This document shows, piece by piece, positions 1-8,079 of a DNA stretch of 64,000 nt. The stretch lies in the NCBI GenBank assembly GCA_964434865.1, contig CAYSWV010000018.1:1-64000 (forward strand), read 5' to 3'. The first letter of the stretch is position 1; each line of letters starts with the position of its first letter. Under the pieces are notes generated by a model that did no database searches, was not told the DNA's origin, and saw nothing but the letters and a program-made list of their open reading frames with translations. Source of the DNA: CAYSWV01 sp964434865. Lineage in GTDB: Bacteria; Cyanobacteriota; Cyanobacteriia; Thermostichales; Thermostichaceae. Made by a program: the position numbers and the translations under genes.

Positions 1-728
1 CTACCAACGAGTACGACCCCACCAATAAATAATAAAATTAGAACAAGTTGTTTAAATTGATCTGAATCAATTAATCTGCTTGCGAGAATACCAGACAGTA
101 CTCCTAACGCTAACGCAGGTAAACAAATCCCAAACCATCGAATGACTGGAATAGTTATACTCCCTTGCCAAAAACGACTGATGATCGCGATGGCTATGTT
201 GATTACAAATAGGCTTTGCAAGTTACTTTTGAAGATATCTGGTGCCCATTTCTGGCAATGTCCGTACATAATTAACGGTGGACCACCTACATTAGCCAAT
301 CCTGACAGCAAGCCTGAGAAAGCGCCAGCAAAGTAACCCCATATGGGTGAAGAGATCTGAGGCAAAGTTGGAGTCAAAAGGCTATAACTGCCATACACTA
401 TCAACAGTAGTCCCATACCACCTTTAAATAAAGAGTCATTTACCAAGCTTGAAAGGTAAATACCAAAGGGTGTCATTACAATTGAAGCAAGCGCCAATGG
501 TACTACTGGCTTAAATTGTAGAGATTGTCGATAGTAAAGCATTAAGCTTATTGCCGTGATCAGGAACACTAAAGCTACCAATGATGAAGTAGATGAGATC
601 CCAATTAAAGGCTGTAGCAAAGGCATAGCTATTAAAGCAAAGCCAAATCCTGAAAGACTTTGAACAAAGCTTGCTAAAAATGTAATGCCAATAATTAGTA
701 GATCAATCCAATTCAAAGGTAGTTCCAT
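1..728 (-). CDS. TauE/SafE-family sulfite/sulfonate exporter, partial (C-terminus off the left edge)
   Basis: An open frame runs without a stop from ATG at 728 to the window edge (242 codons). The predicted protein is very hydrophobic, with a start reading MELPLNWIDLLIIGITFLAS and about seven membrane segments. The motifs SLSGFGFALIAMP near the N-terminus and SGLLSGLANVGGPPL in the middle are typical of the TauE/SafE (DUF81) family, integral membrane permeases implicated in export of sulfite, sulfoacetate and related anions. It is the last visible gene of a minus-strand run that also encodes a YeiH-type exporter and an AprA-like flavoprotein, which supports a sulfur role. The family assignment is firm; the substrate is inference. 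An in-frame stop lies a few codons upstream of 728, so the start cannot be much earlier. Confidence 0.85.
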   Translation of the reverse strand, partial: MELPLNWIDLLIIGITFLASFVQSLSGFGFALIAMPLLQPLIGISSTSSLVALVFLITAISLMLYYRQSLQFKPVVPLALASIVMTPFGIYLSSLVNDSLFKGGMGLLLIVYGSYSLLTPTLPQISSPIWGYFAGAFSGLLSGLANVGGPPLIMYGHCQKWAPDIFKSNLQSLFVINIAIAIISRFWQGSITIPVIRWFGICLPALALGVLSGILASRLIDSDQFKQLVLILLFIGGVVLVG

Positions 729-790
729 GGATATGTCTGGATATTACAGCTTGGGGTTCTAGCTTTATGCAAATTTTCGGATACTCTAAC

Positions 791-1735
791 TTAGATGTTT
801 ATAGGAACAGGTATTATCTCACTTTGAATGACAAGCAGTGATACCAATGAGACAGCAACCCAAAGCATTAGGCCAAGCAATAAAGGTCTGAATCCAATTT
901 CCTTTAAACTTTGAGAGGTTAGCCCTGCTCCAATCAGGAATAAAGTTGCTGTTAATCCTTGTCGGGCTAATTGATAAATCCCCTTAAAAAGAAAACTCCC
1001 CGAGGGTAATAAGGAATTGAACAGAGCAGCCAGTAAAAATAATCCTATAAACCAAGGCCATTTGATCCGAGGTTGACTTTGCCTCTCAATGAAAGCAATG
1101 GCTAAACTCACTGGGATAATCCAGAGTGCTCGAGCTAATTTGACAGTGGTGCCTACTGCCAAAGCCACACTTCCATACTTAGATCCAGCAGCAACCACCG
1201 AGCTAGTATCATGAATGGCCAAAGCCGACCATAAGCCAAATTGGGATTGGGATAAGCCGACCCAGGAGCCAAGCCAGGGGAACACTAGCAGGGCTGCAGC
1301 ATTCAATAAAAAGACAGTTCCTAAAGCTACTGACATTTCTTCTTCTTCGGCTTCCACAATAGGACCCACGGCGGCAATTGCACTACCCCCACAAATGGCT
1401 GTGCCGATGGTAATTAGGAATGTGCTGCGCCGCTTCACCTTCAACACTTTTCCTAGCCACAACCCAGTTGTTAGGATCCCCAATAAACTAAGTGATGTAT
1501 AGAGAAACCCTGTCGACCCTGCTGTCAAGACCTCAGGTAAATTCATATTGAATCCGAGCCCAATGACACAGACTTGTAACAAAATAGAGGTAAAACGCTG
1601 TCGCCACTTTGTCACAGGACGTTGCCAAATAACACTGAAAGCAATACCTAGTGCCAGGGCTAAAGGAGCTGAAATCCAGGGTGACCAACAGAGTACAAAG
1701 ATTGACCAAAACGTGATCAACGGTATTGAAGCCAT
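791..1735 (-). CDS. YeiH/UPF0324-family putative sulfate exporter
   Basis: The protein has about ten hydrophobic segments and carries the family hallmark GTAICGGSAIAAVGP followed by an acidic run (EAEEEE) and AIHDTSSVVAAG. These are features of the UPF0324/YeiH (Cons_hypoth698) family, often annotated as putative sulfate export transporters, though biochemical proof is thin. The frame opens at a TTG at 1759, but ATG at 1735 is preferred because GGAG lies 8 bases before it; the protein is then 314 residues. It starts 33 bases after the mrp gene ends and is followed by a TauE/SafE gene, so two different candidate sulfur-anion exporters sit together at the end of this operon. Confidence 0.85.
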   Translation of the reverse strand: MASIPLITFWSIFVLCWSPWISAPLALALGIAFSVIWQRPVTKWRQRFTSILLQVCVIGLGFNMNLPEVLTAGSTGFLYTSLSLLGILTTGLWLGKVLKVKRRSTFLITIGTAICGGSAIAAVGPIVEAEEEEMSVALGTVFLLNAAALLVFPWLGSWVGLSQSQFGLWSALAIHDTSSVVAAGSKYGSVALAVGTTVKLARALWIIPVSLAIAFIERQSQPRIKWPWFIGLFLLAALFNSLLPSGSFLFKGIYQLARQGLTATLFLIGAGLTSQSLKEIGFRPLLLGLMLWVAVSLVSLLVIQSEIIPVPINI

Positions 1736-1768
1736 GAGTAGTACTCCAAGGGTATCCAAATTCAGTGT

Positions 1769-2854
1769 TTAAATGATGCCTGGTTCAGTTAACTTCTCAC
1801 TTGCAGCTGTGATGGCAAATGTTTGACAGAGAGCTGTTGCCACCTGGGTAAAGATCTGAGCCACTAGGGTGTTTGAATCGAGAGAAAGGGGCTTGCCTTG
1901 ATCACCTCGACGGCACACCTTGGGATCAATGGGTATCTGGCCCAACAGGGTCGTTTGCAGCTCATCGGCGATCGCCTGACCTCCTCCTGAGCCAAAGACT
2001 GCTAATTGGCTACCATCAGGCTGCACGAGATAGCTCATATTCTCAATCACACCTAAAACTGGAACCCCAACTTGCCTGAACATATGAATACTACGACGGA
2101 CATCAGATACGGCTACTTGCTGTGGCGTAGTAACCATGATGACCCCACAGATTGGACTCTCTTGCAAGATCGTAATCTGAGCATCTCCAGTCCCTGGTGG
2201 TAAATCAATGAGTAGATAATCTAACTCGCCCCATTCCACTTCCTGGATAAATTGCGTAATGATCTTGTGCAATACTGGTCCACGCCAGGCTAGAGGATGG
2301 TCTGGTTCAGCTAGCAAACCAACTGACATGATTTTAATCCCATGGGCTTCTAGTGGGACAAAGCGCTGACCCTTTGATGTTTCGATGATACGAACTTCCG
2401 ATTGTTTTAAACCCATCATTTGAGGGATATTTGGGCCATAGACATCAGCATCCAGCAAGCCTACACGGGCACCACTTACACTCAAGGCGGCTGCTAGGTT
2501 GACTGCCGTAGTAGACTTCCCTACGCCTCCTTTACCACTACTTACAGCTAGGGTGGTCTTCACACCTGGGATGGTTCGCAGTTCAATGTAAGTTTTTTTG
2601 CACCATGATAGAGCGCTCAGGGCATCACGTGCCTGCTGTTCCAGGGCTGTTTGAGCTGATCCAATGTAAAGGCGAAAGTAAACAAAGTCACTGACAATCC
2701 GCAGATTTCGAACCATGCCCAGGCTAACGATATCGTTCTTGAGGACTGGATCATAAACTGCTTTCAGACGCTGGAGCACGTCTTGGCGATGAGAGTCTTG
2801 GTGATCTGGAGGAGCCTCTAGCCCAGAAGAGGTAACCGCTGGAGGATTAAGCAT
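1769..2854 (-). CDS. mrp: Mrp/ApbC (NBP35-type) Fe-S cluster carrier ATPase
   Basis: The 361-residue protein has an N-terminal MIP18/DUF59 domain (about residues 25-95) followed by a MinD/Mrp P-loop ATPase. The deviant Walker A is SSGKGGVGKSTTAVNLA, Walker A' is LLDADVYGPNIPQMMG and the switch region is LIDLPPGTGDAQIT, all diagnostic of Mrp/ApbC. The family binds and transfers 4Fe-4S clusters in the cytosol. The usual C-terminal CxxC of many Mrp proteins is not obvious; the closest candidate is the isolated VCRRG segment. The gene starts inside the end of the HEAT-repeat gene (8-base overlap, AGGAG before ATG), so the two are translationally coupled. Its place behind a double 4Fe-4S ferredoxin suggests it matures that partner (inference). 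It may be an operon-specific paralogue rather than the housekeeping copy. Confidence 0.9.
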   Translation of the reverse strand: MLNPPAVTSSGLEAPPDHQDSHRQDVLQRLKAVYDPVLKNDIVSLGMVRNLRIVSDFVYFRLYIGSAQTALEQQARDALSALSWCKKTYIELRTIPGVKTTLAVSSGKGGVGKSTTAVNLAAALSVSGARVGLLDADVYGPNIPQMMGLKQSEVRIIETSKGQRFVPLEAHGIKIMSVGLLAEPDHPLAWRGPVLHKIITQFIQEVEWGELDYLLIDLPPGTGDAQITILQESPICGVIMVTTPQQVAVSDVRRSIHMFRQVGVPVLGVIENMSYLVQPDGSQLAVFGSGGGQAIADELQTTLLGQIPIDPKVCRRGDQGKPLSLDSNTLVAQIFTQVATALCQTFAITAASEKLTEPGII

Positions 2855-3809
2855 TTGAAGCTCCTGCTAAGGACTCTTGAATCTTTCGCATGGCTCGTTG
2901 AGTAAAGATTCGCACATCGGCATCTGGATCATCTAATGTTTGTTGGAGGGCATTGAGGACAGATGGATCTTTTAAGTTTCCTAGGGCAATGGCAGCATCA
3001 CGACGTACGTCCGAATATTCATCCGTGAGAGCTTTGATCAGGACTGGAATCACACTAGTATCCGCAACCTGTTGTAGGGTCTTAGCACTGAATTTCCTCA
3101 CTTGCCAGTGTTCATCTTGAATAGCTTTTCCCAAATGTGGAATTGAGCTAGGTGACAAATGCATGGCTAACGCTTGGGAGGCATTCCGTCGAACTTGCCA
3201 ATCTGAGTCTTGAGTGAGCGCTTGATTCAATAGTTCTACAGCTTCATCATCTTCCAAATGACCTAGGGTTAAGGCTGTTGCTCTTCGTACACTAGCGTCA
3301 GGATCCTGCATTAATTCAATAGCAGGTGGGCACCGTTTGACTTGATTCAAATATCTTAGGGTTGTTACAGCTGTTTCCCTTAAGACAGGTTCAGCCGATT
3401 CAAAGAAAGGTAAAATATAGGCCAGAGCCTGAGCGTCATGAATCTTTCTCAACAAGATCAGTACATTCTGCTGTAGAGGTAGGTGATCCTGTTGAAGGGC
3501 ATCTAATAAGATCAACAAATCATCTGGGCTAACAAGTTCTTTCAAGGCTCCTAACGCTTCCGTTCTCACGTCTTCGCTAGGTGATCGTAAACAGTCAATG
3601 AGAGGACGTACAGCTTTAGGATTAGCTAGTTCCCAGAGTGTTGTAATTACAATCTTTTGAACTCCAATATCTGTGTCCTTTAAAGTCTCAATGAGGGGAT
3701 CTAGGGCTTCCTCTGCTCCAGAATGCTGTAACATCTTAGCTGCAACTAATCGATCTGAAACCTCTTGTGATTGCAGCATCTCTATCCATTGACTGAGATC
3801 ACCATCCAT
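2847..3809 (-). CDS. HEAT-repeat protein
   Basis: The 320-residue protein is built almost wholly of roughly 31-residue HEAT/PBS-lyase-like repeats, recognisable from recurrent segments such as DIGVQKIVITTLWELANPKA, DASVRRATALTLGHLEDDEA and DVRRDAAIALGNLKDPSV; about nine copies can be marked out. Such alpha-solenoids act as protein-binding scaffolds and, in cyanobacteria, also as bilin lyases or Fe-S/redox enzyme partners. There is no phycobiliprotein gene nearby, so a lyase role is not favoured. The start has AGGAGG 9 bases upstream. It lies between the AprB-like ferredoxin and mrp and overlaps mrp by 8 bases, suggesting a scaffold for assembling or coupling the flavoprotein-ferredoxin pair (inference). 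Confidence 0.85.
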   Translation of the reverse strand: MDGDLSQWIEMLQSQEVSDRLVAAKMLQHSGAEEALDPLIETLKDTDIGVQKIVITTLWELANPKAVRPLIDCLRSPSEDVRTEALGALKELVSPDDLLILLDALQQDHLPLQQNVLILLRKIHDAQALAYILPFFESAEPVLRETAVTTLRYLNQVKRCPPAIELMQDPDASVRRATALTLGHLEDDEAVELLNQALTQDSDWQVRRNASQALAMHLSPSSIPHLGKAIQDEHWQVRKFSAKTLQQVADTSVIPVLIKALTDEYSDVRRDAAIALGNLKDPSVLNALQQTLDDPDADVRIFTQRAMRKIQESLAGASNA

Positions 3810-3865
3810 GACCCATACCCTCCTAGCTTTGTTTTGAGTAACCTGTTTCTTAAGCGTTTAGATCA

Positions 3866-4093
3866 TTAACGCAAAAGAAATGGGATCTTAACTGTGATCG
3901 CGTCTACTGGACATTCCTTCTCGCATGGAAGACAGAACCAGCATTCGTCGTATTTCATATAAGCCTTGCCAGTCTCGGGATTCTTGGCCAGCACGTCTAG
4001 AGGACAGACTTCAATACAAGCTGTACATTTCTCCAAACACTTTGATTCATCAACAATCACAGGAACATCAACACGTTGTGTCGCTAAAGCCAT
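3866..4093 (-). CDS. AprB-like ferredoxin with two 4Fe-4S clusters
   Basis: The 75-residue protein has two four-cysteine clusters: the first in CLEKCTACIEVCP and the second in CWFCLPCEKECP. The spacing, and the second motif in particular, resembles the ferredoxin core of adenylylsulfate reductase subunit B, but the protein is only half the length of AprB and lacks its C-terminal tail that wraps around AprA. The start has AGAGAGGG 7 bases upstream of ATG. It follows the AprA-like flavoprotein by 48 bases, the same order as aprA-aprB-like flavoprotein and ferredoxin pairs elsewhere, and is most simply its electron donor or acceptor. Whether the pair acts on APS/sulfite is not shown. Confidence 0.9.
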   Translation of the reverse strand: MALATQRVDVPVIVDESKCLEKCTACIEVCPLDVLAKNPETGKAYMKYDECWFCLPCEKECPVDAITVKIPFLLR

Positions 4094-4141
4094 CGAATAA
4101 CCCTCTCTGGTAGATAACAGTTGAAGTAATCGTTTAATCTG

Positions 4142-5734
4142 CTACGTTGAAACAGGAAGTGCCACATCATAAACTTCTTGTTCCAGATCAACATCGACAA
4201 TGTAGGGTTCAACAGAGCGCTTAAATAAGGACATCTGACCTGANNNNNNNNNNNNNNNNNNNNNNNNNNNNNNNNNNNNNNNNNNNNNNNNNNNNNNNNN
4301 NNNNNNNNNNNNNNNNNNNNNNNNNNNNNNNNNNNNNNNNNNNTTTCTCAATCCAATCTCCATCTTGTGTCCATTTTTTGGCGGTTGTAGGTAATCGTTG
4401 ACAAAGCGGCGTAACTTATATTCCACTTGGGTATGAGGGACCCCATCCGGTTGGGTTAAAGGTTTGTAGATTCTCGCTTTTTCTGACTCTAAGAACTCAG
4501 GATCGGGATCAAGATGAGGGAGTTGCTGATAACAATCCACTGCAGTGGTCCCTGCCAAACGACCTGAAACAAAAGCCCCAATCATATAGTTATGAGGAAT
4601 GCAGGCCATATCTCCTGCCGCAAAGAGTCCTGGGATCGTAGTTTCTGTCCGTTCATCGACCCAAACCCCTGAAGCACTATGTCCGCTACATAGACCAATT
4701 TCAGAAATATGCATTTCAACGCCATGGGTTCTATAGTCTTCACCTCGGCCTTGATGGAATCGCTCCCGACTAGGACGTTCGTTTGCCCACAGAACAGACT
4801 CAATCTCTGAAATAGTACTCTCATCTAAATGAGTCATCTTCAAATGAATCGGCCCTCGACCCGAATGGAGTTCTTTCCAGACCTCCAACATCATTTGACC
4901 ACTCCAATAATCACAACTGACAAAACGATGGCCTTCTGCATTAGCAGTGTACGCTCCAAAGGGTCCGGCTACATAGGCACATGCAGGTCCGTTATAGTCT
5001 TTGATTAAAGGGTTGATCTGAAAACACTCAATATTAGTTAGCTCAGCACCTGCATGATAGGCCATAGAGTATCCATCACCAGCATTGGTGGGATTTTCGT
5101 AGGTGCCATAGAGGTACCCAGACTCCGGCAGACCCAAGCGGCCACAGGCGCCAGTGGAGAGGATCACAGCTTTAGCTTGGATAACATAAAAGTCACCATT
5201 ACGGACATCAAACCCCACCACTCCAGCTGCTCGACCCTCTTGCACGATCACCCGCGTTGCCATGACTCGATTTGTGACTCTGGCTTTATGACGTTTCACC
5301 TCACGCGAAAGTATTTTCTTTAAGTCTTTGCCTTCCGGCATAGGTAACACATACTTACCGACTCGATGGACCTGCTTGAGATCGTAGTTACCATACTCAT
5401 CTTTTTGAAACTTCACACCCCAGCTATCCAGCTCACGAATGACCTCATAGCCTAGTTTTCCAGTTTGATACACAGCCTTCTGGTTCAGAATCCCATCATT
5501 TGCAATTGTAATTTCACGGACATATTGTTCAGGAGTTGAATTTCCTGGAATGACAGCAGTGTTAACACCGTCCATTCCCATTGCAATGGCACCACTACGA
5601 CGAATATTAGCCTTCTCAAGAACCAGCACATCTGCACTAGGATTAGCTTGCTTTGCTTTGATAGCCGCCATGGTTCCAGCCGTACCACCTCCTACAACAA
5701 CAACGTCAGTTTGTAGGATCTGAGTGTTCACCAT
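4142..5734 (-). CDS. AprA-like FAD-binding reductase/oxidase (fumarate reductase-type flavoprotein)
   Basis: The protein (530 residues as read through the gap) has an FAD Rossmann motif, DVVVVGGGTAGT at residues 10-21, with the ribose-binding Glu in LVLEKANIRRSGA, then MGMDGVN. The C-terminal FAD contact is GLFAAGDMACIPHNYMIGAF. EKANxRRSGA and the GHSASGVW segment resemble adenylylsulfate reductase alpha subunits and their paralogues more than succinate dehydrogenase. ATG at 5734 is chosen over the upstream frame start at 5785 because TTGGAGAC precedes it and the FAD motif then sits at its normal distance. It heads an operon with a 4Fe-4S ferredoxin, HEAT protein, Mrp and two exporters. A 100-N gap near the C-terminus means that length and frame there are unverified. 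Sulfite/APS chemistry is inferred. Confidence 0.8.
   Translation of the reverse strand: MVNTQILQTDVVVVGGGTAGTMAAIKAKQANPSADVLVLEKANIRRSGAIAMGMDGVNTAVIPGNSTPEQYVREITIANDGILNQKAVYQTGKLGYEVIRELDSWGVKFQKDEYGNYDLKQVHRVGKYVLPMPEGKDLKKILSREVKRHKARVTNRVMATRVIVQEGRAAGVVGFDVRNGDFYVIQAKAVILSTGACGRLGLPESGYLYGTYENPTNAGDGYSMAYHAGAELTNIECFQINPLIKDYNGPACAYVAGPFGAYTANAEGHRFVSCDYWSGQMMLEVWKELHSGRGPIHLKMTHLDESTISEIESVLWANERPSRERFHQGRGEDYRTHGVEMHISEIGLCSGHSASGVWVDERTETTIPGLFAAGDMACIPHNYMIGAFVSGRLAGTTAVDCYQQLPHLDPDPEFLESEKARIYKPLTQPDGVPHTQVEYKLRRFVNDYLQPPKNGHKMEIGLRXXXXXXXXXXXXXXXXXXXXXXXXXXXXXXXXXXSGQMSLFKRSVEPYIVDVDLEQEVYDVALPVST
4244..4343. other. assembly gap (100 Ns)
   Basis: Exactly 100 unknown bases, a usual placeholder for a gap of unknown size. 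It falls in the 3' part of the AprA-like gene. The frame after the gap happens to stay open (about 33 codons to a stop at 4142), but since 100 is not a multiple of 3 and the true size is unknown, the continuity of the reading frame is not proven. Confidence 0.98.
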
Positions 5735-6056
5735 AAACAGTCTCCAAGATAGAAAAAAGCTAGAATAATCATTTGAACTGAACAAAATCAGCCTAAAGCT
5801 CGACTCAGGTTTAGAAAAGTTGTAACCCGTAGCGTGATCATGATGATATACAGCAGCAGTAGATTCAATCTATCATCTTCAACACATTGTATAAGATGTG
5901 CTTATTCTTATCAACACAAGATAATTGTGAAACCAATGATTGATTAGTCAATTTTGATAAGTGTTTAATATGGATCCATAAATAAAAGTAATTCTGTGGG
6001 GAAAGTTGACACGACCAGATCCATTGCTACTGATTCATAATCGCAAAAGGGGGGAC
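5735..6056. promoter_or_regulatory. divergent regulatory region between the AprA-like operon and the LysR-fusion gene
   Basis: This AT-rich spacer of 322 bases separates two divergent genes, the classical arrangement for a LysR-type regulator and its target operon. It contains the inverted repeat TTATC-N7-GATAA at 5908-5924, which fits the general LysR-box form, and the palindrome TATGGATCCATA at 5969-5980. The 10-mer TGGATCCATA within the latter also occurs upstream of the binding-protein gene (11445-11454). No clear sigma-70 promoter was picked out. Confidence 0.5.
5908..5924. promoter_or_regulatory. candidate LysR box (TTATC-N7-GATAA)
   Basis: A perfect 5-base inverted repeat with a 7-base spacer. 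It lies 174 bases before the start of the AprA-like gene and 133 bases before the LysR-fusion start. It contains the T-N11-A form typical of LysR-type operators. Function is inferred from position and symmetry only. Confidence 0.4.
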
Positions 6057-8060
6057 ATGGAAATCTATCAGCTGAAAGTGTTTTTGCAAGTTGCACGCTA
6101 CTTAAGTTTTACAGAGGCAGCCGACTCACTAAATTTAACCCAGCCTGCCGTTAGTGCCAAAGTCAAGTCGTTAGAAGCAGAGTTAGGAGCTTCATTGTTT
6201 TATCGATTAGGCAGAAAAGTCCAGCTAACTGAATTAGGGTTATTTTTATTGAACGAAGCTCCTAGTCTTGTAGAGCAGGCTGAGATATTGCTGAAAAAAA
6301 TTGATGGGTTTAAACAAGGTAACTCTGGTCTCATTAAGCTGGGATGCACTCCAGCTATCGCCGAAAGTTGGGCACCCAAGTTAATCTATGACTACCGTCA
6401 ATGTCATGCAGGTATTACGACTAAACTGAGGATTTTTGAGACAAGCCACGATCTCTATGAAGCTCTTACAAGTCATCAAATAGATATTGGTTTTTCTGAG
6501 ATTCAGTTTGATGGTTTTACTGAGATCTCAATTCGACCTATTGCTCAGGTTGCTTACAAGTTAGTGATGTCAGTAGAGCATCCTCTAGCTGGGCAAAACT
6601 GGTTAAGTATATGGGATCTACTTGCAGAATCCTGGGCTATCCGAGCCGAGGGCTATGCCAGCCGATTAGTCTTTGAGAATCGGATTTCTGAATTAGGTCT
6701 GAGTTTATCTGATTTTTCTAACCTTGAGTCTGTAGATACTCTCAGTCTCATGAAGACCTATATCATTCAGGGCCACTATTTAGGGTTTGTATCTGAATTT
6801 GAACTGCAAGATGAGTGTGAAACAGGTCAGTTGGTATCTGTTTCATTGCAGGAGTTTGCTTTAAGTTCAGATGTATTCTTGATCCTACCCAAACGACTTG
6901 ATCAGCTTTTCCAGGATCAAATGAATGCGACTCGTAAGTCAAAACAAATTGTCAGTCCATTGCAAAAGCTCCTCAATTTTCTCCCTGATTTTTCTGATCA
7001 ATCAAGACAAATTCAACTAGAAAACAGTTTGCCTAGGTTTCAGTCTCCTAAGTATTCTATTTCAATCCAGTCTCAAAAAAGCACCAATCAAGTATCGATT
7101 TCAATTGGCGTACAAAACAGTACTATTCCCACGGTTACAGCTGGCCTAGTTATTCAGAAGCTAGGTCTTTTGGAGCATTATTTACCTAGATCCGGCCAGT
7201 ACAGCACGACAGCATTTCAGATCAAGTGGTGTGATTTTGCCCTAGGTACTCCCATTATTGAAGGGTTACACACCCAAAAACTTGATATTGGCATTGTTGG
7301 TGACTACCCTCTGCTACTCAGTGCGGCTCGAAGCAGTCAATTCTCAGAAACGTTAGATCAAACTTACCTCATCAGCTTTGTTGCTATCAATCCAGATGGA
7401 GCTGGTAATGCTGTTTTTGTGCCTCAACATTCTACACTGCAAACTATTGATGATCTTCAAGGACACATCATTGCGACGCCATTCGGATCGTCTGCTCATG
7501 GCATGTTGATCCGGGTATTATCCCAATTGCAGTTGAGTTCTGAAGTTGAGCTTTGTCCAATTCATCAATCCGATCCGTACAGATTCGATAGACATGATCA
7601 TATTTTTTCGGGCTATGCCCATTTTTCACCTTTTCATGAGATAGCGCATCAGCAGGGCCAATTTCGTTATCTTTTCAAAGGCGATTTAGGCGAGTTACCT
7701 GCATTCTATGGAGTTATTGTCCGTAAGTCATTTGCTGAATACTATCCAGATATAGTCATCAGCTATTTGAAAGCTCTAAGAGCGGCCCAGCATTGGTTAA
7801 CGCATGTTCCCAAAGGCCAAAACTTGATATCTCAATGGATTCATTGCCGGCCTGAGGTCATTCCCAAGAGTTTGAACTTAGATCATCAGTCTCTCCAATC
7901 AGGTGCATACAGCCCTGACTTAACTGTTCGGCCTGACTGGATTCAAGACCATATTCATCAGTTCTTGTTGACGTCCTACCACAAAGACTTTGAAAACATT
8001 GACTTAAATCAATGGATCAAGCAAGACTTTCTCCAGACTATCTCTTTTGGAACCCTTTAA
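6057..8060 (+). CDS. LysR-type regulator fused to an ABC-type (SsuA/TauA-like) substrate-binding domain
   Basis: The protein is 667 residues, about twice the usual LysR length. Residues 1-60 form a LysR winged HTH (EIYQLKVFLQVARYLSFTEA, then NLTQPAVSAKVKSLEAELG), and roughly 90-300 form the LysR effector domain. From about residue 346 to 640 it continues into a NitT/TauT-type binding domain that aligns with the free binding protein encoded at 9897-11348: ISIGVQN/ISIGTQD, LLEHYLP/LLEKHLP, DIGIVGDYP/DIGLMGDFP, GAGNAVFVP/GAGNAVVVP, PFGSSAHGM/PFGSAAHGM. No signal peptide is present, so this copy is cytosolic. The start ATG at 6057 is preferred (AGGGGGG just upstream) over a TTG at 6006. It is divergent from the AprA-like operon and convergent with the transporter genes, and probably controls both. 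Confidence 0.9.
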   Translation: MEIYQLKVFLQVARYLSFTEAADSLNLTQPAVSAKVKSLEAELGASLFYRLGRKVQLTELGLFLLNEAPSLVEQAEILLKKIDGFKQGNSGLIKLGCTPAIAESWAPKLIYDYRQCHAGITTKLRIFETSHDLYEALTSHQIDIGFSEIQFDGFTEISIRPIAQVAYKLVMSVEHPLAGQNWLSIWDLLAESWAIRAEGYASRLVFENRISELGLSLSDFSNLESVDTLSLMKTYIIQGHYLGFVSEFELQDECETGQLVSVSLQEFALSSDVFLILPKRLDQLFQDQMNATRKSKQIVSPLQKLLNFLPDFSDQSRQIQLENSLPRFQSPKYSISIQSQKSTNQVSISIGVQNSTIPTVTAGLVIQKLGLLEHYLPRSGQYSTTAFQIKWCDFALGTPIIEGLHTQKLDIGIVGDYPLLLSAARSSQFSETLDQTYLISFVAINPDGAGNAVFVPQHSTLQTIDDLQGHIIATPFGSSAHGMLIRVLSQLQLSSEVELCPIHQSDPYRFDRHDHIFSGYAHFSPFHEIAHQQGQFRYLFKGDLGELPAFYGVIVRKSFAEYYPDIVISYLKALRAAQHWLTHVPKGQNLISQWIHCRPEVIPKSLNLDHQSLQSGAYSPDLTVRPDWIQDHIHQFLLTSYHKDFENIDLNQWIKQDFLQTISFGTL

Positions 8061-8079
8061 GAAGGCTAATCATCTATTT

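Noticed and set aside
2847..3809. HEAT protein as a phycobilin lyase
   Set aside because: No phycobiliprotein gene is nearby and the gene is coupled to mrp, so a lyase label would be unsupported.
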